Source of the DNA: Kribbella sp. VKM Ac-2568
GTDB taxonomy: Bacteria > Actinomycetota > Actinomycetes > Propionibacteriales > Kribbellaceae
Assembly (NCBI RefSeq): GCF_004345365.1
Contig: NZ_SLVF01000003.1
Location: 434,001-498,000 of the forward strand
Direction of reading: 5' to 3'
Length of the DNA: 64,000 nt
The notes beneath the pieces were generated by a model. That model searched no databases, was not told the origin of the DNA, and was given only the letters and a program-made list of their open reading frames with translations. The translations under genes and the position numbers were made by a program. Below are positions 26,038 through 33,570 of this stretch, piece after piece. Every line of letters begins with the position of its first letter. Position 1 is the first letter of the stretch.

Positions 26038-26762
26038 AGATCGGCATCATCACCCAGGCCCGCGCGACGAGCACCAGGCTGCCCGCCAAGGTCCTGCTGA
26101 CCGCGGGCAAGCGGACGTTCCTCGAGCACCACCTGGACCGGCTGACCCGGACCGGGCTTCCGGTGATCGTGGCAACCACCACGAACGCCGACGACGACCC
26201 GATCGTGGGGCTGGCCGGCGAGGCCGGGGTCCCGGTTTTCCGTGGCAGCGAGCTGGACGTGCTCTCCCGGTTCGCCGGCGCGGCCCGCGAACACGAGCTG
26301 GACGCGGTCGTCCGGGTCACCTCGGACTGCCCGCTGATCGACGCGGAGGTCGTTGCCGCGGGCGTCGATCGGTACCGCGCGGAGAACGACGAGAACCTGT
26401 ACGTGTCGAACTGCCTCGAGCGGACCTACCCGCGCGGCATGGACTACGAGGTGTTCTCGGTCCCGCAGCTGCTCCGGGCCGAGGCCCAGGCCACCCTGCA
26501 GGCCGACCGCGAGCACGTCACGTCCTACCTGCACCAGAACCGCGGCGGGGACGTCCGGCTGCTCAACCTCCCGTGGCAGGGCGGCGGCTCGCAGTACCGG
26601 CTGACGCTGGACACCGAGGATGACCGGCTGCTGCTGACCACGATGATCGAGGACTACGCCGCGACCACGCTGAACTGCGCCGATCTGGTCGAGATCATGG
26701 CCGCGCACCCCGAGCTCGCCGCGCTCAACGCGCACATCGAACAGAAGAAGCTCGGCGAGTAA
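26034..26762 (+). CDS. pseF: CMP-pseudaminic acid synthetase, SpsF/PseF-type cytidylyltransferase
   Basis: 242 residues from a GTG overlapping the upstream stop. The N-terminal IGIITQARATSTRLPAKVL is the nucleotide-binding loop of SpsF-type cytidylyltransferases; RVTSDCPLIDAEVVAAGV holds the metal-binding acidic residue, and TYPRGMDYEVFS and DREHVTSYLHQ follow. It completes the pathway by making CMP-pseudaminic acid. Sequence alone gives a generic SpsF-like cytidylyltransferase; the substrate follows from pseB, pseC, pseG and pseI nearby. It is the last gene of the 21665-26762 block. Confidence 0.82.
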   Translation: MKIGIITQARATSTRLPAKVLLTAGKRTFLEHHLDRLTRTGLPVIVATTTNADDDPIVGLAGEAGVPVFRGSELDVLSRFAGAAREHELDAVVRVTSDCPLIDAEVVAAGVDRYRAENDENLYVSNCLERTYPRGMDYEVFSVPQLLRAEAQATLQADREHVTSYLHQNRGGDVRLLNLPWQGGGSQYRLTLDTEDDRLLLTTMIEDYAATTLNCADLVEIMAAHPELAALNAHIEQKKLGE

Positions 26763-26797
26763 CGCCCCGCAAGGCGGTGGCTACGGCATGATTTGCT

Positions 26798-27607
26798 GTG
26801 ATGACCACCGATGACTCAGGTCCTGATGCCGGTCGCGCGCGATCCTTCGGCGCCGTCGCCGCCGCGTACGACGCGGGCCGGCCGACGTTTCCTGCCGACG
26901 CGCTGACCTGGATCCTGGGTCCCGGCCGGCTCCAGATCCTCGATCTCGGGGCAGGGACCGGCAAGCTGAGCAAGGTCGCCGCGTCTCTCGGGCACGACGT
27001 GGTCGCCGTCGATCCGTCCGAGGAGATGCTCGCGCTGTGCCGGCGCGTTCCCGGCGTCGACACGATGGTCGGAGCCGCCGAGTCCATCCCGCTCGCGCAC
27101 GGCTCGGTCGACGCGGTGCTCGTCGGACAGGCCTTCCACTGGTTCGACCACGCCCGCGCCCTGCCCGAGATCGCCCGGGTACTGCGGCCGCACGGCGTGC
27201 TGGGACTGCTCTGGAACAACCACGACACCGTCGTCCCCTGGGTCCGGCGGCTGCACCGGGCGATCATCGGCGAGGACTTCCTGGCCGGGAACGACGAGTT
27301 CGACCCGATGCCGATCCTGCTCCAGTCGGACCTGTTCTCGATGGTGGAGACGGCCCGGTTCCGGCACTGGCACGACCTGGACCGCAACGGGCTGCGGCAA
27401 CTCGCCCAGTCGCACTCGCGGGTCGCCGTCCTGACCGAGTCCCGGCGGGAGTCGGTACTGGAGCAGATCGACGCGATCTACGACAGCACCGCGAGGCCGC
27501 CGGAGCCGTTGCGCGTGCCCTACTTCACCAACTGCTACCGCACCCGCCCCAGCGACCTCGCGAACTACCGCCGCACCCTGGACGCGCCCCTCGCACCACC
27601 GCTGTGA
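26798..27607 (+). CDS. class I SAM-dependent methyltransferase
   Basis: 269 residues; GTG at 26798 or ATG at 26801. The methyltransferase core is clear: RSFGAVAAAYDAGRPTFP, ILDLGAGTGKLSKVAA (motif I), VVAVDPSEEMLALC (motif II), and GQAFHWFDHARALPEIARVL. This is the Methyltransf_11 pattern of small-molecule methyltransferases; the substrate is unknown. It starts 35 bases after pseF and may be read through from it, but the lack of overlap and the different style suggest it is outside the glycan pathway. The protein ends 90 bases before the DUF485 gene. Confidence 0.85.
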   Translation: MMTTDDSGPDAGRARSFGAVAAAYDAGRPTFPADALTWILGPGRLQILDLGAGTGKLSKVAASLGHDVVAVDPSEEMLALCRRVPGVDTMVGAAESIPLAHGSVDAVLVGQAFHWFDHARALPEIARVLRPHGVLGLLWNNHDTVVPWVRRLHRAIIGEDFLAGNDEFDPMPILLQSDLFSMVETARFRHWHDLDRNGLRQLAQSHSRVAVLTESRRESVLEQIDAIYDSTARPPEPLRVPYFTNCYRTRPSDLANYRRTLDAPLAPPL

Positions 27608-27697
27608 CCTGAAACGGTTTGGTTGCATTCGGTCACAAATGCTCGACAAGCGGCTAACGTGCACCTGTTCGCCTTCCGACCGAAGGGTGCAGTGCAG

Positions 27698-28039
27698 ATG
27701 TCTGAGGAAGTAGTGCACGACCGCGAGGCTCGTGCGTATGAGGCCGTGCACGAGGCGCGCGACTTCCAGGAGCTGAAACGCCGGTACAAGAACTTCGTGG
27801 TGCCCTGGACCATCGCGTTCATGACCTGGTACCTCCTGTACGTCGCCTGCTGCAACTGGGCGCGTGACTTCATGAGTCATCAGGTGATCGGGCACATCAA
27901 CGTGGCGCTGATCTTCGGGCTGCTCCAGTTCGTCTCGACCTTCATGATCGCGGCCCTCTACGGCCGGTTTGCGAACCGGAGGCTGGATCCGCTCGCCAGC
28001 GGGCTGAACGCCAAGTACAAGAGGGAGCGCCGCCGGTGA
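27698..28039 (+). CDS. DUF485 membrane protein, acetate symporter partner
   Basis: 113 residues with two membrane spans (PWTIAFMTWYLLYVACCNW and VALIFGLLQFVSTFMIAAL) and the family-typical FQELKRRYKNFVVPWT and YGRFANRRLDPLA. DUF485 proteins are regularly encoded just upstream of ActP-type acetate permeases and are thought to be accessory subunits. The ATG at 27698 gives the normal length; a GAAGGGTG lies upstream. The stop overlaps the GTG of the symporter (GTGA at 28036). Confidence 0.9.
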   Translation: MSEEVVHDREARAYEAVHEARDFQELKRRYKNFVVPWTIAFMTWYLLYVACCNWARDFMSHQVIGHINVALIFGLLQFVSTFMIAALYGRFANRRLDPLASGLNAKYKRERRR

Positions 28040-29676
28040 CCAGTCTTCTCGTCCCGCTCGCGGACGCCGAGCCGGGCAACCAGGCCCTCACCATCTCGCT
28101 GTTCACCGCGGTCGTCGCCATCACGCTCTACATCACCTGGTGGGCGTCCCGGCAGAACAAGACGACCGCCGACTACTACGCCGGCGGCCGCAACTTCAGC
28201 GGCTCCCAGAACGGCCTGGCCGTGGCCGGCGACTACATGTCCGCCGCCTCCTTCCTCGGCATCTCCGGCCAGATCGCGCTCTACGGGTACGACGGCTTCC
28301 TGTACTCGATCGGCTTCCTGGTCGCCTGGCTGGTCGCCCTGCTGCTGGTCGCCGAGCTGCTGCGGAACTCCGGCCGGTTCACCATGGCCGACCAGCTCGC
28401 CTTCCGGATGCGGCAGCGGCCGGTCCGGACCGCCGCCGCGACCTCGACGATCGTGGTCTCGATCTTCTACCTGCTGGCCCAGATGGTCGGCGCCGGTACG
28501 CTCGTCGGCCTGTTGCTCGGCGTCACGGGCGACACCCTGAAGGCCGGCGTGATCGTGCTGGTCGGCGCGCTGATGATCATCTACGTGACCATCGGCGGCA
28601 TGAGGGGCACCACCTGGGTGCAGATCGTGAAGGCCGTGCTGCTGATGAGCGGCACTCTGGTCATCACGTTCCTGGTGCTGCTGAAGTTCCACTTCAACCC
28701 GTCCGAGCTGCTCGGCGCGGCCGCCGAAAAGTCCGGCAAGGGCGAGGCGTTCCTGCAGCCGGGCCTGCTCTACGGCAAGGACCTCGTCGGCCAGATCGAC
28801 TTCCTGTCGCTGGGCCTCGCGCTCGTCCTCGGCACCGCGGGTCTGCCGCACATCCTGATCCGCTTCTACACCGTGCCGGACTCCAGGGCGGCCCGGAGGT
28901 CCGTGCAGTGGGCGATCGGGCTGATCGGCGCCTTCTACCTGATGACGCTGGCCCTCGGGTTCGGCGCCGCGGCACTGCTCGACACCGGCAAGGACAGCGC
29001 GGTGGCCGCCTCGAAGGGCAACACCGCGTCGGTGCTGCTGGCCGAGGTCGTCGGCGGTGGCTCCGGCTCGATCGGCGGCGCGATCCTGCTCGCGCTGATC
29101 GCGGCCGTCGCCTTCGCCACCATCCTGGCGGTGGTCGCGGGCCTGACGCTGACCTCGGCGTCGTCGTTCGCGCACGACCTGTACGTCAATGTCATTGCCA
29201 AGGGCAAGGTCACCGAGAAGGAGGAGATCCGGGTGGCCCGGTTCGCCGCGATCGGCATCGGCGCGATCTCGATCGGGCTGGCCATCCCGGCGCAGAAGCT
29301 GAACATCGCGTTCCTGGTCGCGCTCGCCTTCGCGGTCGCGGCTTCGGCGAACCTGCCGGCCCTGCTGTACAACCTGTTCTGGAAGCGGTTCAACACCTCC
29401 GGCGCGGTCTGGAGCATCTACGGCGGCCTGATCTCCGCCGTGGTGCTGGTGATCTTCTCGCCGGTCGTCTCGGGCTCGCCGACGTCGATGATCACCGACG
29501 CGGACTTCTCCTGGTTCCCGCTGTCCAACCCGGGCATCGTCTCGATCCCGCTCGGCTTCCTGCTCGGCGTGGTCGGCACCTACCTGGGCAGGGACAAGTC
29601 CAGCGCGAACCGCTACAACGAGCTCTCCGTCCGCGCCCTGACCGGCGCCGGCGCGGAGGTTGCCTCGAAGCACTGA
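28036..29676 (+). CDS. actP: cation/acetate symporter (solute:sodium symporter family)
   Basis: 546 residues with about 13 hydrophobic spans. Family markers are RQNKTTADYYAGGRNFSG, NGLAVAGDYMSAASFLGISG, GYDGFLYSIGFLVAWLV and HILIRFYTVPD. This is the SSS family, ActP branch, taking up acetate and other short carboxylates with sodium or protons. It is co-translated with the DUF485 gene. acs lies 6 kb downstream on the same strand, giving uptake plus activation of acetate. A hairpin follows the stop. Confidence 0.92.
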   Translation: MTSLLVPLADAEPGNQALTISLFTAVVAITLYITWWASRQNKTTADYYAGGRNFSGSQNGLAVAGDYMSAASFLGISGQIALYGYDGFLYSIGFLVAWLVALLLVAELLRNSGRFTMADQLAFRMRQRPVRTAAATSTIVVSIFYLLAQMVGAGTLVGLLLGVTGDTLKAGVIVLVGALMIIYVTIGGMRGTTWVQIVKAVLLMSGTLVITFLVLLKFHFNPSELLGAAAEKSGKGEAFLQPGLLYGKDLVGQIDFLSLGLALVLGTAGLPHILIRFYTVPDSRAARRSVQWAIGLIGAFYLMTLALGFGAAALLDTGKDSAVAASKGNTASVLLAEVVGGGSGSIGGAILLALIAAVAFATILAVVAGLTLTSASSFAHDLYVNVIAKGKVTEKEEIRVARFAAIGIGAISIGLAIPAQKLNIAFLVALAFAVAASANLPALLYNLFWKRFNTSGAVWSIYGGLISAVVLVIFSPVVSGSPTSMITDADFSWFPLSNPGIVSIPLGFLLGVVGTYLGRDKSSANRYNELSVRALTGAGAEVASKH

Positions 29677-29698
29677 CCGATCCTCTGCCAGACCCTGT

Positions 29699-29729
29699 AC
29701 GGCGCACGCTCTGTCGAGGCGTGCGCCGT
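29699..29729. terminator. hairpin between actP and the convergent HxlR gene
   Basis: The 11-base perfect arms ACGGCGCACGC (29699-29709) and GCGTGCGCCGT (29719-29729) enclose a nine-base loop, 23 bases after the actP stop. It sits between two convergent genes, so it may serve both strands. Confidence 0.65.
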
Positions 29730-29762
29730 CTCAGGGAGAGGAGGAGGCACCGGCCGGTCGCG

Positions 29763-30416
29763 CTAGTTGGCAGCGGGCGTCGGGCCGATGCGGAAGAGCT
29801 TGGCGAAGCGGGCCAGCGCGGCAACGGACCCGTTTGTGCTGACGATGCCCGCCCCGAGGGCCGCCTTGGCATCGAGTTCCCCGTTCAGCAACGGGCTCAG
29901 CGGCGCGTAGGCCTCGATCGCGAGATCCGCGTCCGGGAGCGGACCGGGCGCTGCCTCCAGTGATTCCCCATCGACGATCGCGTGCACGACCACCTCGCCG
30001 AACCGCAACTCGTACGTCGCCTTGGCGTCCCCCGGCTCGAAGGTGGACCGTAACGCCATCACCAGCGTCTCCGCCGTGGCGATCTCGCCCGGCCTGAGCT
30101 CACCGAGCGACCGCGCACCCCAACGGCCCAGGGCGAGCACCACCTGGTCGAGATCGGCGCCGTACGGGGTGAGCTCGTAGACGATCGCGCCGGACGGCCT
30201 GGGCTGGACCCGGCGGGTGACGATGCCTGCCTGCTCGAGCTCCTTCAGCCGGGTGGCGAGCACGTTCGTGGGGATCTTCGGCAGCCCGGCGCGCAGATCC
30301 GTGTACCGCTTGGGCGCGACCAGCAGGTCCCGGATGATCAGCAGCGCCCAGCGCTCCCCGACGAGTTCCAGCGCGCGGGCGACCCCGCAGTACTGGCCGT
30401 ACGTCTTTGTCGTCAT
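29763..30416 (-). CDS. HxlR-type regulator with C-terminal SCP2-like domain
   Basis: 217 residues. Residues 1-105 are a winged-helix HxlR domain: CGVARALELVGERWALLIIR, RYTDLRAGLPKIPTNVLATR, and IVYELTPYGADLD. The remaining 110 residues (EPGDAKATYELRFGEVVVHA, LLNGELDAKAALGAG) resemble the sterol-carrier-like domain often fused to actinobacterial HxlR regulators, perhaps as a ligand sensor. The start was set at MTTKTYG because the upstream part of the open frame falls in the AT-rich divergent promoter. It probably controls the divergent flavin-type gene at 30467 and itself. Confidence 0.87.
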   Translation of the reverse strand: MTTKTYGQYCGVARALELVGERWALLIIRDLLVAPKRYTDLRAGLPKIPTNVLATRLKELEQAGIVTRRVQPRPSGAIVYELTPYGADLDQVVLALGRWGARSLGELRPGEIATAETLVMALRSTFEPGDAKATYELRFGEVVVHAIVDGESLEAAPGPLPDADLAIEAYAPLSPLLNGELDAKAALGAGIVSTNGSVAALARFAKLFRIGPTPAAN

Positions 30417-30466
30417 ATTGCCTACTCTACTTGACAGATCATACTTGCTTTTATGAAGCTTACTAC
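30417..30466. promoter_or_regulatory. AT-rich divergent promoter with repeated TACTTG motif
   Basis: The 50-base gap between divergent genes is far more AT-rich than its surroundings. It holds TTGACA (30431-30436), a good -35 for the plus-strand gene, and the hexamer TACTTG twice (30428-30433 and 30441-30446), 13 bases apart, which could be operator half-sites for the HxlR regulator. Confidence 0.45.
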
Positions 30467-30907
30467 ATGACAACAATGACGAAGCAACAGCGCGAAGAGT
30501 TTCTGGCCGACACCCACGTGGGCGTCCTGAGCGTGGCGGGCGACGCCGGGCAGGCGCCGACCAGTGTGCCGACGTTCTACGCCTACGAGCCGGGCGGCGA
30601 GATCACCATGTTCACCGGCACCCAGCGGCGGGCGCCGAAGCGGATCGAGCGGATCAAGGAGGCCGGCGTGGTGACGCTGGTCGTCCAGCGGGAGGCGATG
30701 CCGCCGGCGTACGTGACCGTCGAGGCGGAACTCGTCGCGGTCGCTCCGCCCACGCCCGAGCAGATGCTGAGGATCGCGCGGCGCTACCTGCCCGAGGAGC
30801 ACGCCCAGGGTTACGTCCAGGGAGAACTCGGCGACCCGGAGAACATCGTCATCCTGCTCACCTTCCGGCCGGTCCGCTGGTTCAGCTCGGACACCTCGAC
30901 CGATTGA
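30467..30907 (+). CDS. PPOX-class/pyridoxamine 5'-phosphate oxidase-like FMN- or F420-binding protein
   Basis: 146 residues from the ATG at 30467, a single split-barrel domain. Typical stretches are ADTHVGVLSVAGDAGQAPTS, VPTFYAYEPGGEITMFTG, and KRIERIKEAGVVTLVVQRE. Such proteins bind FMN, F420 or heme and act as small reductases or sensors; the cofactor is not clear from the sequence. The divergent HxlR gene shares its promoter, a common pairing for redox-responsive control. Confidence 0.82.
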   Translation: MTTMTKQQREEFLADTHVGVLSVAGDAGQAPTSVPTFYAYEPGGEITMFTGTQRRAPKRIERIKEAGVVTLVVQREAMPPAYVTVEAELVAVAPPTPEQMLRIARRYLPEEHAQGYVQGELGDPENIVILLTFRPVRWFSSDTSTD

Positions 30908-30920
30908 CCGTCATGAACCG

Positions 30921-30949
30921 TTGACGCTCGCATAGCGGTGCCGTAACGC
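30921..30949 (+). promoter_or_regulatory. candidate sigma-70-type promoter ahead of the discoidin remnant
   Basis: TTGACG (30921-30926) and TAACGC (30944-30949) are separated by 17 bases. It stands 95 bases before the recognisable part of the broken hydrolase and may be its surviving promoter. Confidence 0.3.
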
Positions 30950-31010
30950 TGAGTCAGCGCTGCGCAAGAATTTGGCAAAACTTGAGTAACTTCTAGAGTA
31001 TCTCTGCAAT

Positions 31011-31883
31011 TTGCCAGATCCTGCTCACCTGGAACGCCTCGACCCGACAACGTCGGCGTCACGGCGTACGACCTCTACGCCAACAGCGAGCCGCGGACCA
31101 GCGTCGCCGGCAACGTCCTCACCTACACCGACAACCAGCCGGCCAGCGTCTCGGTCAGCTACTTCGTCCGCGCGAAGGATGCCGTCGGCAACCAGTCGCC
31201 GAACAGCAACACCGTCACCCGCGCCGGCAGCACCGGCCCGGGCAGCAACCTCGCGCTCGGCAAGCCGATCACGGCATCCGGGTTCGTGCACACCTTCGTC
31301 GCGATCAACGGGAACGACGACAACGTGCAGACCTACTGGGAGGGCAACGGCAACCCCGCCACCCTGACCACCGAGCTCGGCTCGAACGCCGACCTCAGCT
31401 CGATCGTGATCCGGCTCAACCCGGACTCTGCCTGGGGCAACCGCACCCAGACGTTCTCGATCCTGGGTCGCGAGCAGCGCGCGACCGCCTTCACCACGAT
31501 CACCGCCTCCGCGTCGTACAACTTCAGCCGTTCCCCGGCATCTGGATCTACTCCGCCACCAAGGTCTTCCAGGGCATCCGGCTGAACGACGTCGACATCG
31601 TCGATCCGACGTACAGCGGGATCATGTTCCAGACCGACTACGTGGGTGGGCAACGACTCTTCCCGATCGCCGACACCGTCCTCACCAACATCTCCATCTC
31701 CGGCGCCCGCAAATCCGGCGACGCCTTCGATGCCAGATCCGGCTTCGGCATCTGGGCGAACGAACTCCCCGAACCCGGCGAAGGCCCAGCCGCCGGCACC
31801 GCCACCTTCAACAACCTGACCCTCACCAACAACGCAGTAGACATCCGCAACACGACAACGACGTCACGATCGTCCGCAACTGA
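31011..31883 (+). pseudogene. broken secreted hydrolase: Fn3 end, discoidin domain and beta-helix fragments
   Basis: No start codon or signal peptide. Frame 2 from about 31046 reads DNVGVTAYDLYANSE and VSYFVRAKDAVGNQSPN (end of a fibronectin III module), then NLALGKPITASG, YWEGNGNPATLTTELG and IVIRLNPDSAWGNRTQTFSI (an F5/8 discoidin carbohydrate-binding domain). At about 31530 the homology jumps to frame 1, with FPGIWIYSATKVFQGIRLND, GIMFQTDYVGGQ and GTATFNNLTLTNN, a parallel beta-helix segment seen in alpha-1,3-glucanase (GH87-like) enzymes. A further frameshift near 31850 is needed to reach a natural ending DVTIVRN and TGA at 31881. At least one large deletion and one frameshift have occurred. 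Confidence 0.75.
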
Positions 31884-31937
31884 CGACGTAGAACAGAACG
31901 GCCACCGAGGTCCAAACCCTTCGGCGGCCGTTTCTCT

Positions 31938-32087
31938 GCGCAAGACCCCGCTCGTCCACCGTCCGGTAGGCTGCCGAATCCACTTCCAGGGGACTTTGCT
32001 GCCCCAAGGCATCAGCAAATCTACCCCCGCTCCACCTGCTCAGACAGGCCTTTCAGAATCTGCCCCGAACTGCCCCGAACTGCCCCG
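31938..32087. repeat. 150-bp direct repeat, copy 1
   Basis: Imperfect direct repeat with 32690-32840, alignable along its whole length. A 21-base core starting CCACCGTCCGG is identical in both. The copy ends in three tandem units of TGCCCCGAAC type. It lies 86 bases upstream of the gene at 32173, so it may hold that gene's promoter. Confidence 0.8.
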
Positions 32088-32172
32088 ACCAGCTGGCCCA
32101 ACCCTCAAGGAAACAAGGCCTTCAGTGTGCAAGGCTCGGGCTTTGCAGTCGGGTCCGCCTGGGGGAAGAGCA

Positions 32173-32688
32173 ATGCCAGTCCACGTGTTCGTCGACGAGA
32201 ACAAGTCCCGCGGTCTGACTCTGGCGGCGGCCCATGTTCCCGCCGACGAAGTCGCAGTCAACCGCAAAGCCCTTCGCAGCCTCCTCTTGCCGGGGCAGGA
32301 ACGCTTGCACTTCAACAACGAAACTCATGCCCGGCGACAGCGAATCATCGAGGTGATCAAGGGCTTTCACCTGATGGTGGATCTGTATCGGGCAGACACC
32401 GACACCTTGGCGGCTCGACATCTGTGCCTGCAGGGGATCGTGCGGGATATCGCACCGACCGCCGAGCGCCTCGTGATCGAGCGAGACGAATCCATCCTTG
32501 CCCAGGATCGCCGCCTGCTCCATGAGGCGCGGGATCGGTTCGGTTGTTTCGACACGCTGCGGTGGGACCTACTGGTGCCCAAAGCGGATCCGCTGTTGTG
32601 GGTTCCTGATGCCGTCGTGTGGAGTTGGGTGCGCGGCGGGCGGTGGCGGCAGGCGGTGGCGCCGTTCTGCCAACTGAGGCAGGTCTGA
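32173..32688 (+). CDS. uncharacterised actinobacterial protein, possible RNase H-like/DUF3800 relative
   Basis: 171 residues from an ATG with a strong GGGGGAAGAG upstream. It begins VHVFVDENKSRGLTLAAAHV and continues ALRSLLLPGQERLHFNNE, LVIERDESILAQDRRLL and a final LLWVPDAVVWSWVRGGRWR. The opening VDE, internal acidic residues and closing PDAV-W pattern resemble DUF3800-type RNase H-like proteins, but the match is by eye only. It is isolated, with two 150-bp direct repeats immediately around it and remnants on both sides, so it may be a cassette that moved or duplicated. Function unknown. Confidence 0.7.
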   Translation: MPVHVFVDENKSRGLTLAAAHVPADEVAVNRKALRSLLLPGQERLHFNNETHARRQRIIEVIKGFHLMVDLYRADTDTLAARHLCLQGIVRDIAPTAERLVIERDESILAQDRRLLHEARDRFGCFDTLRWDLLVPKADPLLWVPDAVVWSWVRGGRWRQAVAPFCQLRQV

Positions 32689-32689
32689 A

Positions 32690-32840
32690 GCGCAAGACCC
32701 GGCTCACCCACCGTCCGGTAGGCTGCCGGGTCCACTTCCAAGGGACTCTCCTGTCCCGAGGCACTTCGTACTTTACCCCGCTCGATCCTGCCCAGGCACG
32801 CCTTTTGGAAATCTGCCCTGGGCTGCCCCGCAATGCCCCG
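32690..32840. repeat. 150-bp direct repeat, copy 2
   Basis: Second copy of the 31938-32087 repeat, beginning two bases after the stop of the 32173 gene. Roughly three quarters of positions agree, with few length changes. No gene of the 32173 type follows it. The simplest reading is the leader of a former tandem copy whose coding part has been lost. Confidence 0.8.
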
Positions 32841-32859
32841 CCTTCGCTAGCCGGATGGC

Positions 32860-33285
32860 CTAGAGGCCGTCGGCCATTTTCGAGAGCACTGCACCGGCGG
32901 ACAGGACCAGCGTGCGCTCTTCGGGGGTCAGGCGGTCGAGGAGCTTGGCGAGGTCTTCGGCTGCGTGGCGACCGGCGGCGCTGACCATCTCCGCGCCCGC
33001 CGGTGTCAGCACGACCACGGTGGCCCGTCCGTCGAGGGTGTCCTGTTCCCGGCGTACCAGGCCGGCCGTCTCCAGCCCGGCGACGGTCGTCGTCGCGGTC
33101 GGCTGGGAGCACGGCACCCGCGCGGCGATCGTGCCGATCCTGATGGGCTGCTCGTCGGCGATCAGCAGGAGCGCGATGAACTGGGTCGGGTGCAGTGCGG
33201 TGGCCGTGCCGTTGCGGCGCAGGTGTCGCACGACTCGGTGCATGCCGACCAGCAGTTGCAGCGTTTCCTGCTCGATCCTGACCAT
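32860..33285 (-). CDS. MarR-family regulator
   Basis: 141 residues from the ATG at 33285, which has GGAGGGAG close upstream. It reads VRIEQETLQLLVGMHRVVRH, then a winged helix-turn-helix (HPTQFIALLLIADEQPIRIG, VPCSQPTATTTVAGLETAGL, wing REQDTLDGRATVVVLTPAG) and a dimer helix at the end. MarR proteins repress nearby or own promoters in response to small aromatic ligands or oxidants. The open frame continues upstream into the asnB remnant, which is not part of this protein. No target gene is evident next to it. Confidence 0.85.
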   Translation of the reverse strand: MVRIEQETLQLLVGMHRVVRHLRRNGTATALHPTQFIALLLIADEQPIRIGTIAARVPCSQPTATTTVAGLETAGLVRREQDTLDGRATVVVLTPAGAEMVSAAGRHAAEDLAKLLDRLTPEERTLVLSAGAVLSKMADGL

Positions 33286-33339
33286 CTCCCTCCACGCCGG
33301 ATGCGCAATCCTGGCACACCATCCGGCGTGGAAGGAGAT

Positions 33340-33560
33340 CTCGCCGCCAAGCGGCCGGGATGTCCGGAGCTCCCGCGCGTGCGAGATCAACGCGCGCAGG
33401 TACGCCGCGCCCCGGGGGTGTGTGCGGATACGCGCTCTTCTTGCGTTCGGCAACGGATTCCGGCAGTACGTCGCGGGCGGCCGCGCGGAGCAGGCTCTAC
33501 TCCTTGCCGTCGAAGGTCTTCAGCGACCACGGCGTGTTGTAGACGGACAAGCGGGCCCAG
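33340..33560 (-). pseudogene. asnB: asparagine synthase (AsnB) C-terminal remnant
   Basis: On the minus strand from about 33544 the frame reads VYNTPWSLKTFDGKE, stop, SLLRAAARDVLPESVAERKK, SAYPHTP: the conserved C-terminal region of glutamine-hydrolysing asparagine synthases. The in-frame TAG (33497-33499) replaces a Lys or Arg codon. A frameshift then continues the match as AYLRALISHARELRTS. The N-terminal two thirds and the catalytic domains are absent. Confidence 0.75.
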
Positions 33561-33570
33561 AGTGATCACC

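Noticed and set aside
27601..27660. GTGA...TCAC half-sites ahead of the DUF485/actP operon as a Crp site
   Set aside because: Half-sites are 25 bases apart rather than the six-base spacing of a Crp operator; not supportable.
32357..33322. 321-codon minus-strand open frame across the repeat-flanked gene and the MarR gene
   Set aside because: Pro/Arg-rich shadow. It and the 31638-32018 frame share the peptide PWKWxRQPTGRW only because both cross the 150-bp repeat.
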